From: Hoeflea_A sp039025395 | Lineage (GTDB): Bacteria > Pseudomonadota > Alphaproteobacteria > Rhizobiales > Rhizobiaceae | Direction: 5' to 3' | Assembly: GCA_039025395.1 (NCBI GenBank) | Contig: JBCCOK010000027.1 | Coordinates: 1-64,000 of the forward strand | Length of the DNA: 64,000 nucleotides | In this document: positions 8,804 through 17,399 of the stretch, one piece after another | Layout of the letters: the number at the start of each line of letters is the position of its first letter | How positions within the stretch are numbered: position 1 is the stretch's first letter | Notes under the pieces: generated by a model | Told to the model about the DNA's origin: nothing | Seen by the model: the letters and a program-made list of their open reading frames with translations, nothing else | Database searches by the model: none | Position numbers and translations under genes: made by a program

Positions 8804-9633
8804 GATTGTTCTCCCGCTGCGGCGCGATCCGCGCGCAAAAAGAGGCCGGCGAGCGGCGAAATGCTGATCAAAAAGAAAATCAGCGATGCGACAACGATGG
8901 ATGGACCAGACGGCGTATCCCATGTCAAGGACCCGAAGAGACCCAGAACAACTGACGCGACACCGATGACAGCCGCCACCAGAGCCATCTGTTCAGGACC
9001 GGCAGCAAAACGCCTGGCACTTGCCGCGGGTATGATTAGCAAGGCCGTAATGAGAAGCACGCCGACAATCTTCATGGAAATAGCGATCACTGTCGCCATG
9101 AGCAGCATAAACACAAGATTGGTCAATGCCGGGCGCATACCTTCGGCTTCGGCAAGTTCGCGATTGACCGTCGCAGCAAATAGCTGATGCCATACCAGTG
9201 CAAGCACAATCAGCACAGCGAGACCGCCAAGGTAAATGATACCAATATCGGTGCGCGACACGGCAAGAATATCACCGAACAGAAAACCCATCAGATCGAT
9301 TCGTATCCAGGTCATAAACGCCAGCACGACCAGCCCGAGCGCCAGCGAAGAATGGGCAAGAAGCCCGAGGAGCGAATCCGACGACAATCCCGCACGGCGT
9401 TGCAGCAGCACCAGCCCCACCGCCACCGCAGCGCATACGAGGAAAACGGCAAGGGTGATATTGAACTGCAGCAGGAATGCCAGCGCCACGCCGAGCAGCG
9501 CAGCGTGTGAAAGCGTGTCACCGAAGTAAGCCAGCCGGCGCCAGACGACGAAACAGCCAAGCGGCGCGGCGATGATTGCAACGCCGATCCCAGCAACGAT
9601 GGCCCGCGTGAAAAAATCGTCAAGCACCGTCAA
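8800..9633 (-). CDS. znuB: High-affinity zinc ABC transporter permease ZnuB
   Basis: 277-residue ABC-3-type metal permease with about eight hydrophobic helices. The FGDTLSHAALLGVALAF segment near residues 33-49 is the family hallmark. The start is a TTG at 9633 overlapping the znuC stop. It forms the membrane channel for ZnuC and for a periplasmic ZnuA, which is not encoded in this window. Confidence 0.92.
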   Translation of the reverse strand: MTVLDDFFTRAIVAGIGVAIIAAPLGCFVVWRRLAYFGDTLSHAALLGVALAFLLQFNITLAVFLVCAAVAVGLVLLQRRAGLSSDSLLGLLAHSSLALGLVVLAFMTWIRIDLMGFLFGDILAVSRTDIGIIYLGGLAVLIVLALVWHQLFAATVNRELAEAEGMRPALTNLVFMLLMATVIAISMKIVGVLLITALLIIPAASARRFAAGPEQMALVAAVIGVASVVLGLFGSLTWDTPSGPSIVVASLIFFLISISPLAGLFLRADRAAAGEQS

Positions 9634-10499
9634 TGGCCCCCTTTTCCCGGCGAAAAAGGCTCCGTTGCGCCGTCGGTGGATAAAGCCGCGCCATCTTTTT
9701 GATGCCCATGGTGCCCGTCATCAGGACGGCCATGGTCCATGACGGCGCCGTCCGCATGCAGCACCCGCCCGTCCGGCAAATGCGTGTGATCGTGTTTGTG
9801 CCTGTAAAGCGCAAGAGATGCCGTGGCGCGGTCGCCAAACAGCGCGCGGTATTCCGCACTCTCAGCAACCACGTCAGGCGTACCTTTGCAGCAGACATGT
9901 CCGTTGAGGCAAATCACCTGATCCGTTGCCGCCATCACCACGTGCAAATCGTGGGAAATCATCAATATGCCGCAGTCCAAGTCGTCGCGTATGGTTTTGA
10001 TGAGTTCGTACAGCGCAATCTCGCCTGAAAAATCGACACCCTGAACCGGCTCATCGAGAACCAAGAAATCGGGCTTGACGGCGATCGCACGCGCCAGCAT
10101 CGCCCTTTGAAACTCACCGCCGGAAAGCGTCCGCACCTCTGCGTCTGCCAGTTCGGCGATACCGGTAGCCTCAAGCGCCTCGTATACTTGTCCGTCACCC
10201 AATCGCTTTGTCAGCCGCATGAAGCGCTTGACGCTCAACGGCAGCGTCCAGTCCACCGCCAGCTTTTGCGGAACATAGCCTATCGATAGCGGGTTCGAAC
10301 GTCGTGCTGTACCCTCGGTCGGCGCGTGGATGCCCAGTGCCAGTTTGGCGGTTGTCGACTTGCCCGATCCGTTTGGACCGATCAAGGTTACGATTTCGCC
10401 GCGTCGGATAGACAGATCAACGCCGCGAACCAGCCATTTTCCTGAACTCTGCAATCCTACATTTTCAAGCGTAACCAACGCTTCCGTGGGCTTTAACAC
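9630..10499 (-). CDS. znuC: Zinc ABC transporter ATPase ZnuC
   Basis: ATP-binding subunit with Walker A GPNGSGKST, signature LSGGEFQRAMLARA and Walker B FLVLDEP. The C-terminal ~60 residues are His-rich (HKHDHTHL, DDGHHGHQ), as in alphaproteobacterial ZnuC, and may buffer zinc. I use the GTG at 10499 (289 residues) because AGGA lies about ten bases before it. The longer frame to a TTG at 10559 would run through the candidate Zur box. First gene of znuC-znuB-zur. Confidence 0.9.
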   Translation of the reverse strand: MLKPTEALVTLENVGLQSSGKWLVRGVDLSIRRGEIVTLIGPNGSGKSTTAKLALGIHAPTEGTARRSNPLSIGYVPQKLAVDWTLPLSVKRFMRLTKRLGDGQVYEALEATGIAELADAEVRTLSGGEFQRAMLARAIAVKPDFLVLDEPVQGVDFSGEIALYELIKTIRDDLDCGILMISHDLHVVMAATDQVICLNGHVCCKGTPDVVAESAEYRALFGDRATASLALYRHKHDHTHLPDGRVLHADGAVMDHGRPDDGHHGHQKDGAALSTDGATEPFSPGKGGH

Positions 10500-10517
10500 G
10501 CATTCATTTCCTGATTG

Positions 10518-10556
10518 GTTATGCGGCTGCGTTATCGCACATGTTATACTGTTACA
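10518..10556. promoter_or_regulatory. Candidate Zur box / promoter of znuCB-zur
   Basis: TGTTATACTGTTACA (10542-10556) is a partial palindrome (5 of 7 arm positions), with further GTTAT copies at 10518 and 10531. AT-rich GTTAT-containing palindromes are typical of Zur operators in rhizobia. It lies 43 bases upstream of the chosen znuC start. The remaining bases up to 10711 show no gene. Confidence 0.5.
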
Positions 10557-10711
10557 CAACGCATCACGTGGGCAGTCTAACTAGGTGAGCGCAGGAGCTA
10601 CAACATAAAACAGCAAGGCGACGACGCCGGCTCACAGACACCGATCACGGTCTTTGCGCTAACCTGCGCGCCGAACAGCGGTCGCGGCCGACTTGCAGCC
10701 GCGCGCGATAG

Positions 10712-11917
10712 TCAAACCTTTTCCAGAGCGATTGCGATACCTTGGCCGACGCCGATGCACATGGTTGCCAATGCCCGGTCAACGCCGCGCTCGTGGAGTT
10801 CAAGCGCCGCCGTTCCCGTGATTCGCGCGCCCGACATACCGAGTGGATGTCCGAGCGCAATCGCGCCGCCATTCGGATTGACGAAATCGGCATCCTCCGC
10901 CACCCCCAGATCGCGCAGCACGGCGATACCCTGGCTTGCAAAGGCTTCGTTCAGTTCGATCACGCCGAAATCATCGACCGCAATTCCGAGGCGCGTAACG
11001 AGCTTTCTGGTCGCTGGAGCCGGACCGATCCCCATAATTCTTGGCGGCACACCGGCTGTGGCGCCCCCCAAAATCCGCGCGATAGGCCGCAGGCGGTGCC
11101 TTTCGATTGCTGCTTCCGAGGCAACAATCAACGCGGCTGCCCCGTCATTGACGCCTGACGCGTTGCCGGCTGTAACCGTACCGTTCTGGCGAAACGGCGT
11201 CGGCAGCGATGCGAGCTTGTCGAGCGATGTCTCGCGCGGGTGCTCATCTGTCGAAACTACGACGGGGTCGCCCCTGCGCTGAGGGATCGACACCGGTGTA
11301 ATCTCTTTGGCCAAGCGCCCGTTTTCCTGGGCTGCGGCAGCCTTTTTCTGCGAGCGAAACGCGAATGCGTCCTGATCGGCCCTTGCGATCTCGAAATCTT
11401 CAGCAACGTTTTCACCCGTTTCCGGCATCGAATCGGCACCATACTGTGTTTTCAGGACCGGATTGACAAAACGCCAGCCGATCGTCGTGTCGTAAATCTC
11501 CGCATTCCGCGAAAAGGCCACGTCGGCCTTGGGCATGACGAACGGCGCGCGCGACATGGATTCGACGCCGCCGGCGATGATCAAATCGGCTTCGCCCGCC
11601 TTGATGGCGCGGGCCGCGCTGATGGTCGCATCCATACCGGATCCGCACAGCCGGTTGATTGTCGACGCCGGAACGGATGCCGGATAGCCCGCGAGAAGGA
11701 CGCTCATACGCCCGACATTGCGATTGTCCTCGCCAGCCTGGTTGGCGCAACCAAATATGACATCGTCGATCGCGTCCGGATCGAGATCCGGATTGCGCTC
11801 AACCAGCGCCTTCAGGGGTACGGCACCGAGGTCGTCCGGGCGCACCGCGGATAGACTGCCTCCAAAGCGTCCGATCGGCGTGCGGATGTAGTCGCAGATA
11901 AATGCCTCGGCCATCAT
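10712..11917 (-). CDS. pcaF: 3-oxoadipyl-CoA thiolase PcaF
   Basis: Thiolase of 401 residues that cleaves 3-oxoadipyl-CoA to succinyl-CoA and acetyl-CoA, the last step of the beta-ketoadipate pathway. Visible active-site motifs are the acyl-accepting Cys in RLCGSGMDA, GGVESMSRAP, NEAFA, GGAIALGHPLGMSGAR and the C-terminal CIGVGQGIA. The ATG at 11917 overlaps the pcaJ stop (ATGA). Last gene of pcaCHGIJF. Confidence 0.95.
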   Translation of the reverse strand: MMAEAFICDYIRTPIGRFGGSLSAVRPDDLGAVPLKALVERNPDLDPDAIDDVIFGCANQAGEDNRNVGRMSVLLAGYPASVPASTINRLCGSGMDATISAARAIKAGEADLIIAGGVESMSRAPFVMPKADVAFSRNAEIYDTTIGWRFVNPVLKTQYGADSMPETGENVAEDFEIARADQDAFAFRSQKKAAAAQENGRLAKEITPVSIPQRRGDPVVVSTDEHPRETSLDKLASLPTPFRQNGTVTAGNASGVNDGAAALIVASEAAIERHRLRPIARILGGATAGVPPRIMGIGPAPATRKLVTRLGIAVDDFGVIELNEAFASQGIAVLRDLGVAEDADFVNPNGGAIALGHPLGMSGARITGTAALELHERGVDRALATMCIGVGQGIAIALEKV

Positions 11918-12711
11918 GCCACCTTTTGTTTGTTTGGCTGTCGCTCATGGGCCGCCTTTGTGCGGGCCTTCAGCGCGCGCAGGGTTTCCAGTTCAAGCTC
12001 GGTCGGCGGCGGCGTCTCGTAGACCTGCGCGTTGAATCGCACGTCCCATCCGCACGTTTCCTGGACATCGTCCCGTTTGACGCCCGGGTGCAGGGAACCA
12101 ACGACGAATTCCTTCGTCTCCGGATCGGGCTGCCAGACGGCCAGATCCGTGACGAGCATGGTCGGACCTTTGGTATCAATTCCCAACCGCTGCCGGTGAT
12201 CACCGCCCTCGCCGTGGCCGAAGGATGTGAAGAAATCGATTTTCTCCACCATGCCCCTGAGCGATTGTTTCATGGTGATGAAAATCTCGCCGGAGGAGGC
12301 GGCGATTTCCGGCGCGCCGCCACCGCCGGGCAGCCGCGTCTTGGGACTGTGATAGTCGCCGATCACAGTGGTGTTGATGTTGCCGAAACGGTCCAGCTGT
12401 GCAGCACCCAGAAAGCCGACCGTGATGCGCCCGCCCTGAAGCCAGTACCGGAACATCTCGGGCACGGAAACCGTGGTGACAGCCGTATCGCACAACTCGC
12501 CATCGCCTATGGAAAGCGGCAGAACATCCGGCGCCGTGCCGATCGTTCCGCTTTCATAGATCAGCGTGATATCCGGCGCATGTGTAAGGCGTGCAATGTT
12601 GCAGGCAGCGGAAGGCGCGCCGATGCCGACAAAACAGACATCATCGCCTTTCAACGCGCGTGACGCGGCGATCGTCATCATCTCGTCGGGAGTGAAATCG
12701 CGTAGGGTCAT
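11914..12711 (-). CDS. pcaJ: 3-oxoadipate CoA-transferase subunit B PcaJ
   Basis: Class I CoA-transferase beta subunit, 265 residues. It transfers CoA from succinyl-CoA to 3-oxoadipate together with PcaI. The conserved catalytic-Glu region is seen as YESGTIG (about 51-57), followed by the GGxxxxGFLGAAQ segment. It overlaps pcaI by four bases, as is usual for the paired subunits. Confidence 0.93.
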   Translation of the reverse strand: MTLRDFTPDEMMTIAASRALKGDDVCFVGIGAPSAACNIARLTHAPDITLIYESGTIGTAPDVLPLSIGDGELCDTAVTTVSVPEMFRYWLQGGRITVGFLGAAQLDRFGNINTTVIGDYHSPKTRLPGGGGAPEIAASSGEIFITMKQSLRGMVEKIDFFTSFGHGEGGDHRQRLGIDTKGPTMLVTDLAVWQPDPETKEFVVGSLHPGVKRDDVQETCGWDVRFNAQVYETPPPTELELETLRALKARTKAAHERQPNKQKVA

Positions 12712-13562
12712 GGGCTTATCCTCATTTCCTCAACCCGTTCGGCAAAGGATTCCGGCGTTGCATTGATGACATTGTCCTCCATCCACGCAAGAAATCGTTC
12801 GCGGTCCGATGCGATCCCGTCCCATTCGATATAGGTTGCGTTGTCGCGAATGTAGTATCCGTGTGCGTAAGATGGATGGGCCCCGCCCGGCACGGTGCAA
12901 ATCGCTGTCACCGTCCAATCAGGCATAAGACAAGCATTGAAGTGGGCGTCGAGATCGTCAACGACCTCTTCAACTGTCACCACGACGCGCTTGGCGGCGA
13001 GAGCCGCTTCCTTCTGCACACCCAGAATACCCTCGATCAGCACATTGCCCTTTCGGTCCGCCTTCTGAGCATGGATGAACGTCACATCAGGCCGCACCGA
13101 GGGAACCGCGGCAAGTTCCTCACCGCTGAACGGGCATGTAATCGATTTGATATTGGCGTTCACTTTCTGATAGTCGACCCCCCGGTAACCGCGCAGGACC
13201 GCCAGCGGCAGTCCTGATGCGCCCGCTTCATAGGCATTGGCCATTGCAGCGTGGCTGTGCTCTTCCAGTTCAAGCGGCTGCGGCCAGCCGTTCTCGACAG
13301 CGTCGCGCATGCGGCGCAAAAGTCCGACGCCCGGATTGCCGGCATAGGAAAAAATCATCTTTTTCACCCTGCCCATCCCGATGAGCTGGTCATAGATGAC
13401 ATCGGGCGTCATCCGCACAACCGTCAGATCCTTTGCACCGTAGCGGATCACCTCATGGGCGGCAGCATGCGGAATGAGATGGGTAAAGCCTTCAAACGCC
13501 ACCGTGTCGCCATCCTTGAGATTGTTGCGCACGGCATCGGGAAGAGACTGGAATGTCGCCAT
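12708..13562 (-). CDS. pcaI: 3-oxoadipate CoA-transferase subunit A PcaI
   Basis: Alpha subunit of the same CoA-transferase, 284 residues. The N-terminal LKDGDTVAFEGFTH motif and the GYRGVDYQKVN and CPFSGEEL segments match PcaI/CatI proteins. I use the ATG at 13562 (MATFQSLP); the frame extends only to a TTG without a good ribosome site. It follows pcaG by about 10 bp. Confidence 0.92.
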   Translation of the reverse strand: MATFQSLPDAVRNNLKDGDTVAFEGFTHLIPHAAAHEVIRYGAKDLTVVRMTPDVIYDQLIGMGRVKKMIFSYAGNPGVGLLRRMRDAVENGWPQPLELEEHSHAAMANAYEAGASGLPLAVLRGYRGVDYQKVNANIKSITCPFSGEELAAVPSVRPDVTFIHAQKADRKGNVLIEGILGVQKEAALAAKRVVVTVEEVVDDLDAHFNACLMPDWTVTAICTVPGGAHPSYAHGYYIRDNATYIEWDGIASDRERFLAWMEDNVINATPESFAERVEEMRISP

Positions 13563-13572
13563 GATTGCTGTC

Positions 13573-14187
13573 TCAGATATCAAAAAATATCGTTTCTTTT
13601 TCGCCCTGAATGCGAATGTCGAAATGATAGGTGTTGTCTTCTCTTCGGGCGATCAGGGTCGGCACCCTTACCCGGTGTTCAATGCGCGCCAGAACCGGAT
13701 CCTCGTCGTTTGCCGCCGCTTCATCGTCGAAATACATGCGGGTATTCAAGCCGAGATTGATACCGCGCGCGACAATCCAGAAACTCACATGCGGCGCCTG
13801 CAGACGCCCGTCGACAAATGGCACGCGCCCGGGTTTCACGGTTTCGAAACGGTAGGTGCCTGTGGCCATATCCGTTGGCTGCCGGCCCCAACCGGTGAAA
13901 TTCGGATCTGCTGTTCCACGCAACTCCGAAGGGCTGTTGTAAAAGCCGGCATGGTCGGCCTGCCAGATCTCGATCAGCGCATCCTTGAGCGGTGTGCCGC
14001 TGCCGTCGAACATCCGGCCAGTAATCGTGATCCTCTCGCCCTGGGTCTTGTCGTTCACCATCGATGAACCGAGGTCTTCCAAATAGACGCCAGGGATCCC
14101 GCTAAAATTCGGCACACATCCTATGTGCACATAGGGACCTGCGGTTTGCGAGGGGCTTTCTCTCATACGGTCAAGCGATTGAACCAT
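13573..14187 (-). CDS. pcaG: Protocatechuate 3,4-dioxygenase alpha subunit PcaG
   Basis: Intradiol dioxygenase alpha chain, 204 residues. It pairs with PcaH to open protocatechuate to 3-carboxy-cis,cis-muconate. The beta-sandwich motifs (ITGRMFDGSGTPLKDALIEIWQAD, about 55-78) and the HVSFWIVARGINLGLNTRMYF segment are conserved. As usual for the alpha chain, it contributes to the active-site pocket and not to all the iron ligands. It abuts pcaH with no gap. Confidence 0.94.
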   Translation of the reverse strand: MVQSLDRMRESPSQTAGPYVHIGCVPNFSGIPGVYLEDLGSSMVNDKTQGERITITGRMFDGSGTPLKDALIEIWQADHAGFYNSPSELRGTADPNFTGWGRQPTDMATGTYRFETVKPGRVPFVDGRLQAPHVSFWIVARGINLGLNTRMYFDDEAAANDEDPVLARIEHRVRVPTLIARREDNTYHFDIRIQGEKETIFFDI

Positions 14188-14928
14188 TCAGTTTCCCTCC
14201 CGGCGATTTTCGAAAAGGGTCGAGCGCCGGCCGCGCAGCACGATATCGAACTTGTAGGCAAGTGCGTCCATCGGAATGGTGTCCGCCATATCCAGCGGCG
14301 CCGTAAGCTGCTCGATGGCGGCCGGGTCGTTGATCGTATTGACGATCGGGCATAGCGGAATAAGCGGATCGCCTTCGAAGTACATCTGCGTGATGAGACG
14401 CTGAGCAAAGCCATAGCCGAAAACCGAGAAGTGGATATGCGATGGCCGCCAATCATTGACGCCGTTGGGCCAGGGATAGGGTCCGGGCTTGACAGTCCGG
14501 AGGGCATAATAGCCTTGATCGTCTGTTATTGTACGCCCGCAACCGCCGAAGTTCGGATCAAGCGGCGCCATGTAACTTTCCTTCTTGTGGCGATATCGGC
14601 CGCCTGCATTGGCCTGCCAGAATTCCACTAAGGCACCCGCCACGCCCTTGCGGCGCTCATCCAGCACCTTGCCGTGAACGATGATACGTTCTCCGATGGC
14701 GCTTTCACCCGGCTTGGCAAAATTATGGATCAGATCGTTATCCAGTTCACCCAACATGTCGTGCCCGAAGACGGGGCCGGTGATTTCACTGATCGTATTC
14801 TCTAGCGATTGAAGCGCCTTTTGCGGCGACCGCAAGACACTTGTCTTGTAGTCCGGTGTGTATGCCTTTGGATGCCAGCCTCGGTCGCGCACAAAAAAGG
14901 CGCCGGTTTCCGGCGAGATATTATGCAT
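14188..14928 (-). CDS. pcaH: Protocatechuate 3,4-dioxygenase beta subunit PcaH
   Basis: Iron-binding catalytic chain, 246 residues. The Tyr/Tyr/His/His ligand region is visible in GRYRHKKESYMAPLDPNFGG and in PSHIHFSVFG near the C-terminal half. The protein starts ATG at 14928, three bases after the pcaC stop. Confidence 0.94.
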   Translation of the reverse strand: MHNISPETGAFFVRDRGWHPKAYTPDYKTSVLRSPQKALQSLENTISEITGPVFGHDMLGELDNDLIHNFAKPGESAIGERIIVHGKVLDERRKGVAGALVEFWQANAGGRYRHKKESYMAPLDPNFGGCGRTITDDQGYYALRTVKPGPYPWPNGVNDWRPSHIHFSVFGYGFAQRLITQMYFEGDPLIPLCPIVNTINDPAAIEQLTAPLDMADTIPMDALAYKFDIVLRGRRSTLFENRREGN

Positions 14929-14931
14929 TGC

Positions 14932-15333
14932 CTACCTCCCATCCTCGTCTATTTCTTCTAAAGCCGTCTTGGCGACCTTGATCGCCTGATTGGCGGCGGG
15001 CACGCCTGCATAAATCGCCACATGAAGCAGCGCCTCGCGGATATCGTCACGCGTCGCACCGGTGTTGGCGCAGGCGCGTACATGCATGGCGACCTCGTCA
15101 TCGTGACCCTGCGCGGCAAGCAGCGCAATGGTAATCAGCGACCGCTCACGCAATGTGAGATTGGGACGTGACCACACATGTCCCCAAGCGCTCTCAACGA
15201 TTAATTCCTGAAAAGGATCGTCGAACGCGGTCCGTCGCTCTTCAGCCGCATCCACATAGCTTTCGCCAAGTACACGCCGCCGGGTCCGCATACCGGTATC
15301 GTATTTTTCAGAGTTTTCCTCGTTGTCTGCCAC
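14932..15333 (-). CDS. pcaC: 4-carboxymuconolactone decarboxylase PcaC
   Basis: 133-residue AhpD-fold decarboxylase converting 4-carboxymuconolactone to the enol-lactone. The ALLHVAIYAGVPAANQAI segment near the C-terminus and the RERSLITIALLAAQGHDDEVAMH region match the family. First gene of the operon. Notably, pcaB and pcaD, needed just before and after this step, are not in the window. Confidence 0.93.
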   Translation of the reverse strand: MADNEENSEKYDTGMRTRRRVLGESYVDAAEERRTAFDDPFQELIVESAWGHVWSRPNLTLRERSLITIALLAAQGHDDEVAMHVRACANTGATRDDIREALLHVAIYAGVPAANQAIKVAKTALEEIDEDGR

Positions 15334-15476
15334 GATCCATTCATCCCATTATCCGGCTGGCGGAAAAAGGCGCCGCAGCCATTTCGGTCCGCTCCAGCGG
15401 TAGCGGATACCGTAACAGGCTGTCCTATTTGCGCTAACAGTTCCTCCAGATCCAATATTTACATGTTTCAATAGGA
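15334..15476. promoter_or_regulatory. Divergent pcaC / pcaQ promoter region
   Basis: 143 bp between pcaC and pcaQ, the place where PcaQ would be expected to bind. I did not find a clear copy of the published ATAACC-N4-GGTTAA PcaQ motif, so no operator is assigned. Confidence 0.4.
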
Positions 15477-16460
15477 ATGAATAATGAAAAATCCTCAGTA
15501 AAAAATAGCGAAAGCGATATGAATTTATTGCGCAGGATCAAACTTCGGCATCTGGAAACTTTTGTTGAGGTCGCAAGGCTGAAAAGCGTCAGCCGTGCGG
15601 CTGAAAATCTCCACCTGACCCAACCGGCCGTCACGCGCACGATTCGCGAGCTTGAGGACATTTGCGGCAAGCCGCTCGTTGAACGCGAAGGCCGAGGAAT
15701 ACGTATTTCAATGCATGGTGAAATCTTTCTCAAGCACGCGGGCAGCAGCCTTGCCGCAGCAAGGAACGGTCTGAACGCGTTGGCCGAGCTCAGTGTTGCC
15801 GACGGACCGAAAATCCGGCTTGGTGCCTTGCCGACGGTTTCGGCGACGATCATTCCCCGCGCGGTTTCCGACTATTTGGAGTCGGGCATGCGCAATCGGC
15901 TCAAGGTCGTCACCGGAGAAAACCGTGCATTGCTTGACCAGTTGCGCAATGGTGAACTGGAACTGGTGATGGGCCGACTGCCCGCTCCTGAAAGCATGCA
16001 GGGTCTCATTTTCGAGCCGCTGTTTCGAGACAAGGTCATTCTGGCTGCCCGGGCCAACCATCCGCTGGCTGCACACAGGCAGTTCAAGGTCGAGGCACTA
16101 AACCAATTCCCGGTGCTGGTGCCGACCCAGCAATCGATTATCCGGCCATTTGTGGATCGGCTGTTCGTTGAACAGGGAATAACCGAACCCGAACAGGTGA
16201 TCGAGACGGTATCAGATGCATTCGGCCGCAGATTCGTTGAAGATTACCAGGCAATCTGGATCATTTCGCGCGGCGTGGTGTCCGCCGAAATCGACAGTGG
16301 CAGGTTTGTCAGCCTGCCGGTCGATACGGAATCGACCATGGGGTCGGTCGGCCTGTGTACGCGCGCCGATACGCCCCTCTCACCCGCAGCAGCCTACTTT
16401 GCCGATATTACACGCCGCGTCGTTGCCGAGGGTTATGAAAGCAGATCAACTCTGGCTTGA
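15477..16460 (+). CDS. pcaQ: LysR-type activator PcaQ
   Basis: LysR regulator: N-terminal HTH (about 18-75, RHLETFVEVARLKSVSRAAENLHLTQPAVTRTIRELE in part) and a substrate-binding domain (about 100-300). Divergent placement beside pcaC and the RHLETF opening support PcaQ, which activates pca genes with 3-carboxymuconate-type inducers. The first ATG (15477) gives 327 residues, but AGGA touches it. The ATG at 15519 (313 residues) is equally plausible. The 3' end converges with the next LysR gene and overlaps it by 15 bases. Confidence 0.85.
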   Translation: MNNEKSSVKNSESDMNLLRRIKLRHLETFVEVARLKSVSRAAENLHLTQPAVTRTIRELEDICGKPLVEREGRGIRISMHGEIFLKHAGSSLAAARNGLNALAELSVADGPKIRLGALPTVSATIIPRAVSDYLESGMRNRLKVVTGENRALLDQLRNGELELVMGRLPAPESMQGLIFEPLFRDKVILAARANHPLAAHRQFKVEALNQFPVLVPTQQSIIRPFVDRLFVEQGITEPEQVIETVSDAFGRRFVEDYQAIWIISRGVVSAEIDSGRFVSLPVDTESTMGSVGLCTRADTPLSPAAAYFADITRRVVAEGYESRSTLA

Positions 16461-17354
16461 AGCGTAACCCATCCCGTTTGCAACGGCACTCTCAAGCCAA
16501 CTCTTGAAGCGCAGCAGCGGCGGATAGGATCTTCGCGCCTTCGGCCAGATCAAAGCATAGCTTCCGATGCTCTTGTTGGCCTTTTCCCAGGCGGCAACCA
16601 GCGTGCCGCTCCGCAACTCGTCCTCAATGAGAAACTCCGGCAGGAGCGCCAGACCAAGACCATGTGCTGCAGCCTGCGCCATGGTTGCGAACTGATCGAA
16701 CGTCGTGCCCGGCGGGACATCGACTTTCAGCCCGTTCATTTCAAACCAACGCGCCCAAGCATCGGGCCGGGTTGCCAAATGCAAGAGCGGCCCGCGAGCG
16801 ACATCCTCGATGGTTCCGATCTTGAGTTGCGGTAACAGCGCCGCAGAGCAGGCAAGGACAACGGTCTCGTCGGCAAGATAGAGGTGCTCGGTCCCCGGCC
16901 AGGCATCCGCGCCGAAATGAATGGCCGCATCGAGGTTTTCGCTGGCGAAATCGAATGCGCGCAGTTTCGTTGTCAGATTGACGGTGATTCCCGGATTCTG
17001 TTTGAAAAATTGCGGCAAACGCGGTGCCAGCCAACGCGTACCGAAGGTCGGAACAACGCCAAGATTGAGAACGCCTCCGTCAGGGTTTACCTGAAGTGCG
17101 GCCGACGCCGTGCGGATCATCGACAGGGCACGGGAGATCTCCTCCAGATAAGCAGCACCTGCCGGAGACAAGGATACGCGCTGCCGCTCGCGCAGGAAGA
17201 GCTGCGTACCGAGATGCTCTTCCAACGACGCAATCTGCCGGCTGACCGCACCCTGAGTCATGTTGAGATCCGCAGCGGCCAGCGTAAAGCTGCCGCGGCG
17301 CGCCGCAGCCTCGAATGTTTCCAGCAGGCTGGTCTTGGGAAGTTTGCGAGCCAA
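16446..17354 (-). CDS. LysR-family regulator (GcvA-like), probably of the gcdH operon
   Basis: 302-residue LysR regulator with HTH near the N-terminus (RRGSFTLAAADLNMTQGAVSRQI, about 15-37) and a PBP2 effector domain. GcvA-like LysR proteins commonly control gcdH in proteobacteria. Here the gene sits 45 bp downstream of the lysine-dehydrogenase-like gene on the same strand, so it may be the last gene of the gcdH operon. The effector is unknown. Confidence 0.82.
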   Translation of the reverse strand: MARKLPKTSLLETFEAAARRGSFTLAAADLNMTQGAVSRQIASLEEHLGTQLFLRERQRVSLSPAGAAYLEEISRALSMIRTASAALQVNPDGGVLNLGVVPTFGTRWLAPRLPQFFKQNPGITVNLTTKLRAFDFASENLDAAIHFGADAWPGTEHLYLADETVVLACSAALLPQLKIGTIEDVARGPLLHLATRPDAWARWFEMNGLKVDVPPGTTFDQFATMAQAAAHGLGLALLPEFLIEDELRSGTLVAAWEKANKSIGSYALIWPKARRSYPPLLRFKSWLESAVANGMGYASSQS

Positions 17355-17399
17355 TGTCAGCCACGATTCCCTAATTCGGATTCACCTCGCGATATTGCA

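Noticed and set aside
10500..10559. Longer ZnuC start (TTG 10559)
   Set aside because: It would run through the candidate Zur box, and the GTG at 10499 has a better ribosome site.
15334..15476. PcaQ operator in the pcaC/pcaQ gap
   Set aside because: No sequence matched the known consensus well enough to assign coordinates.
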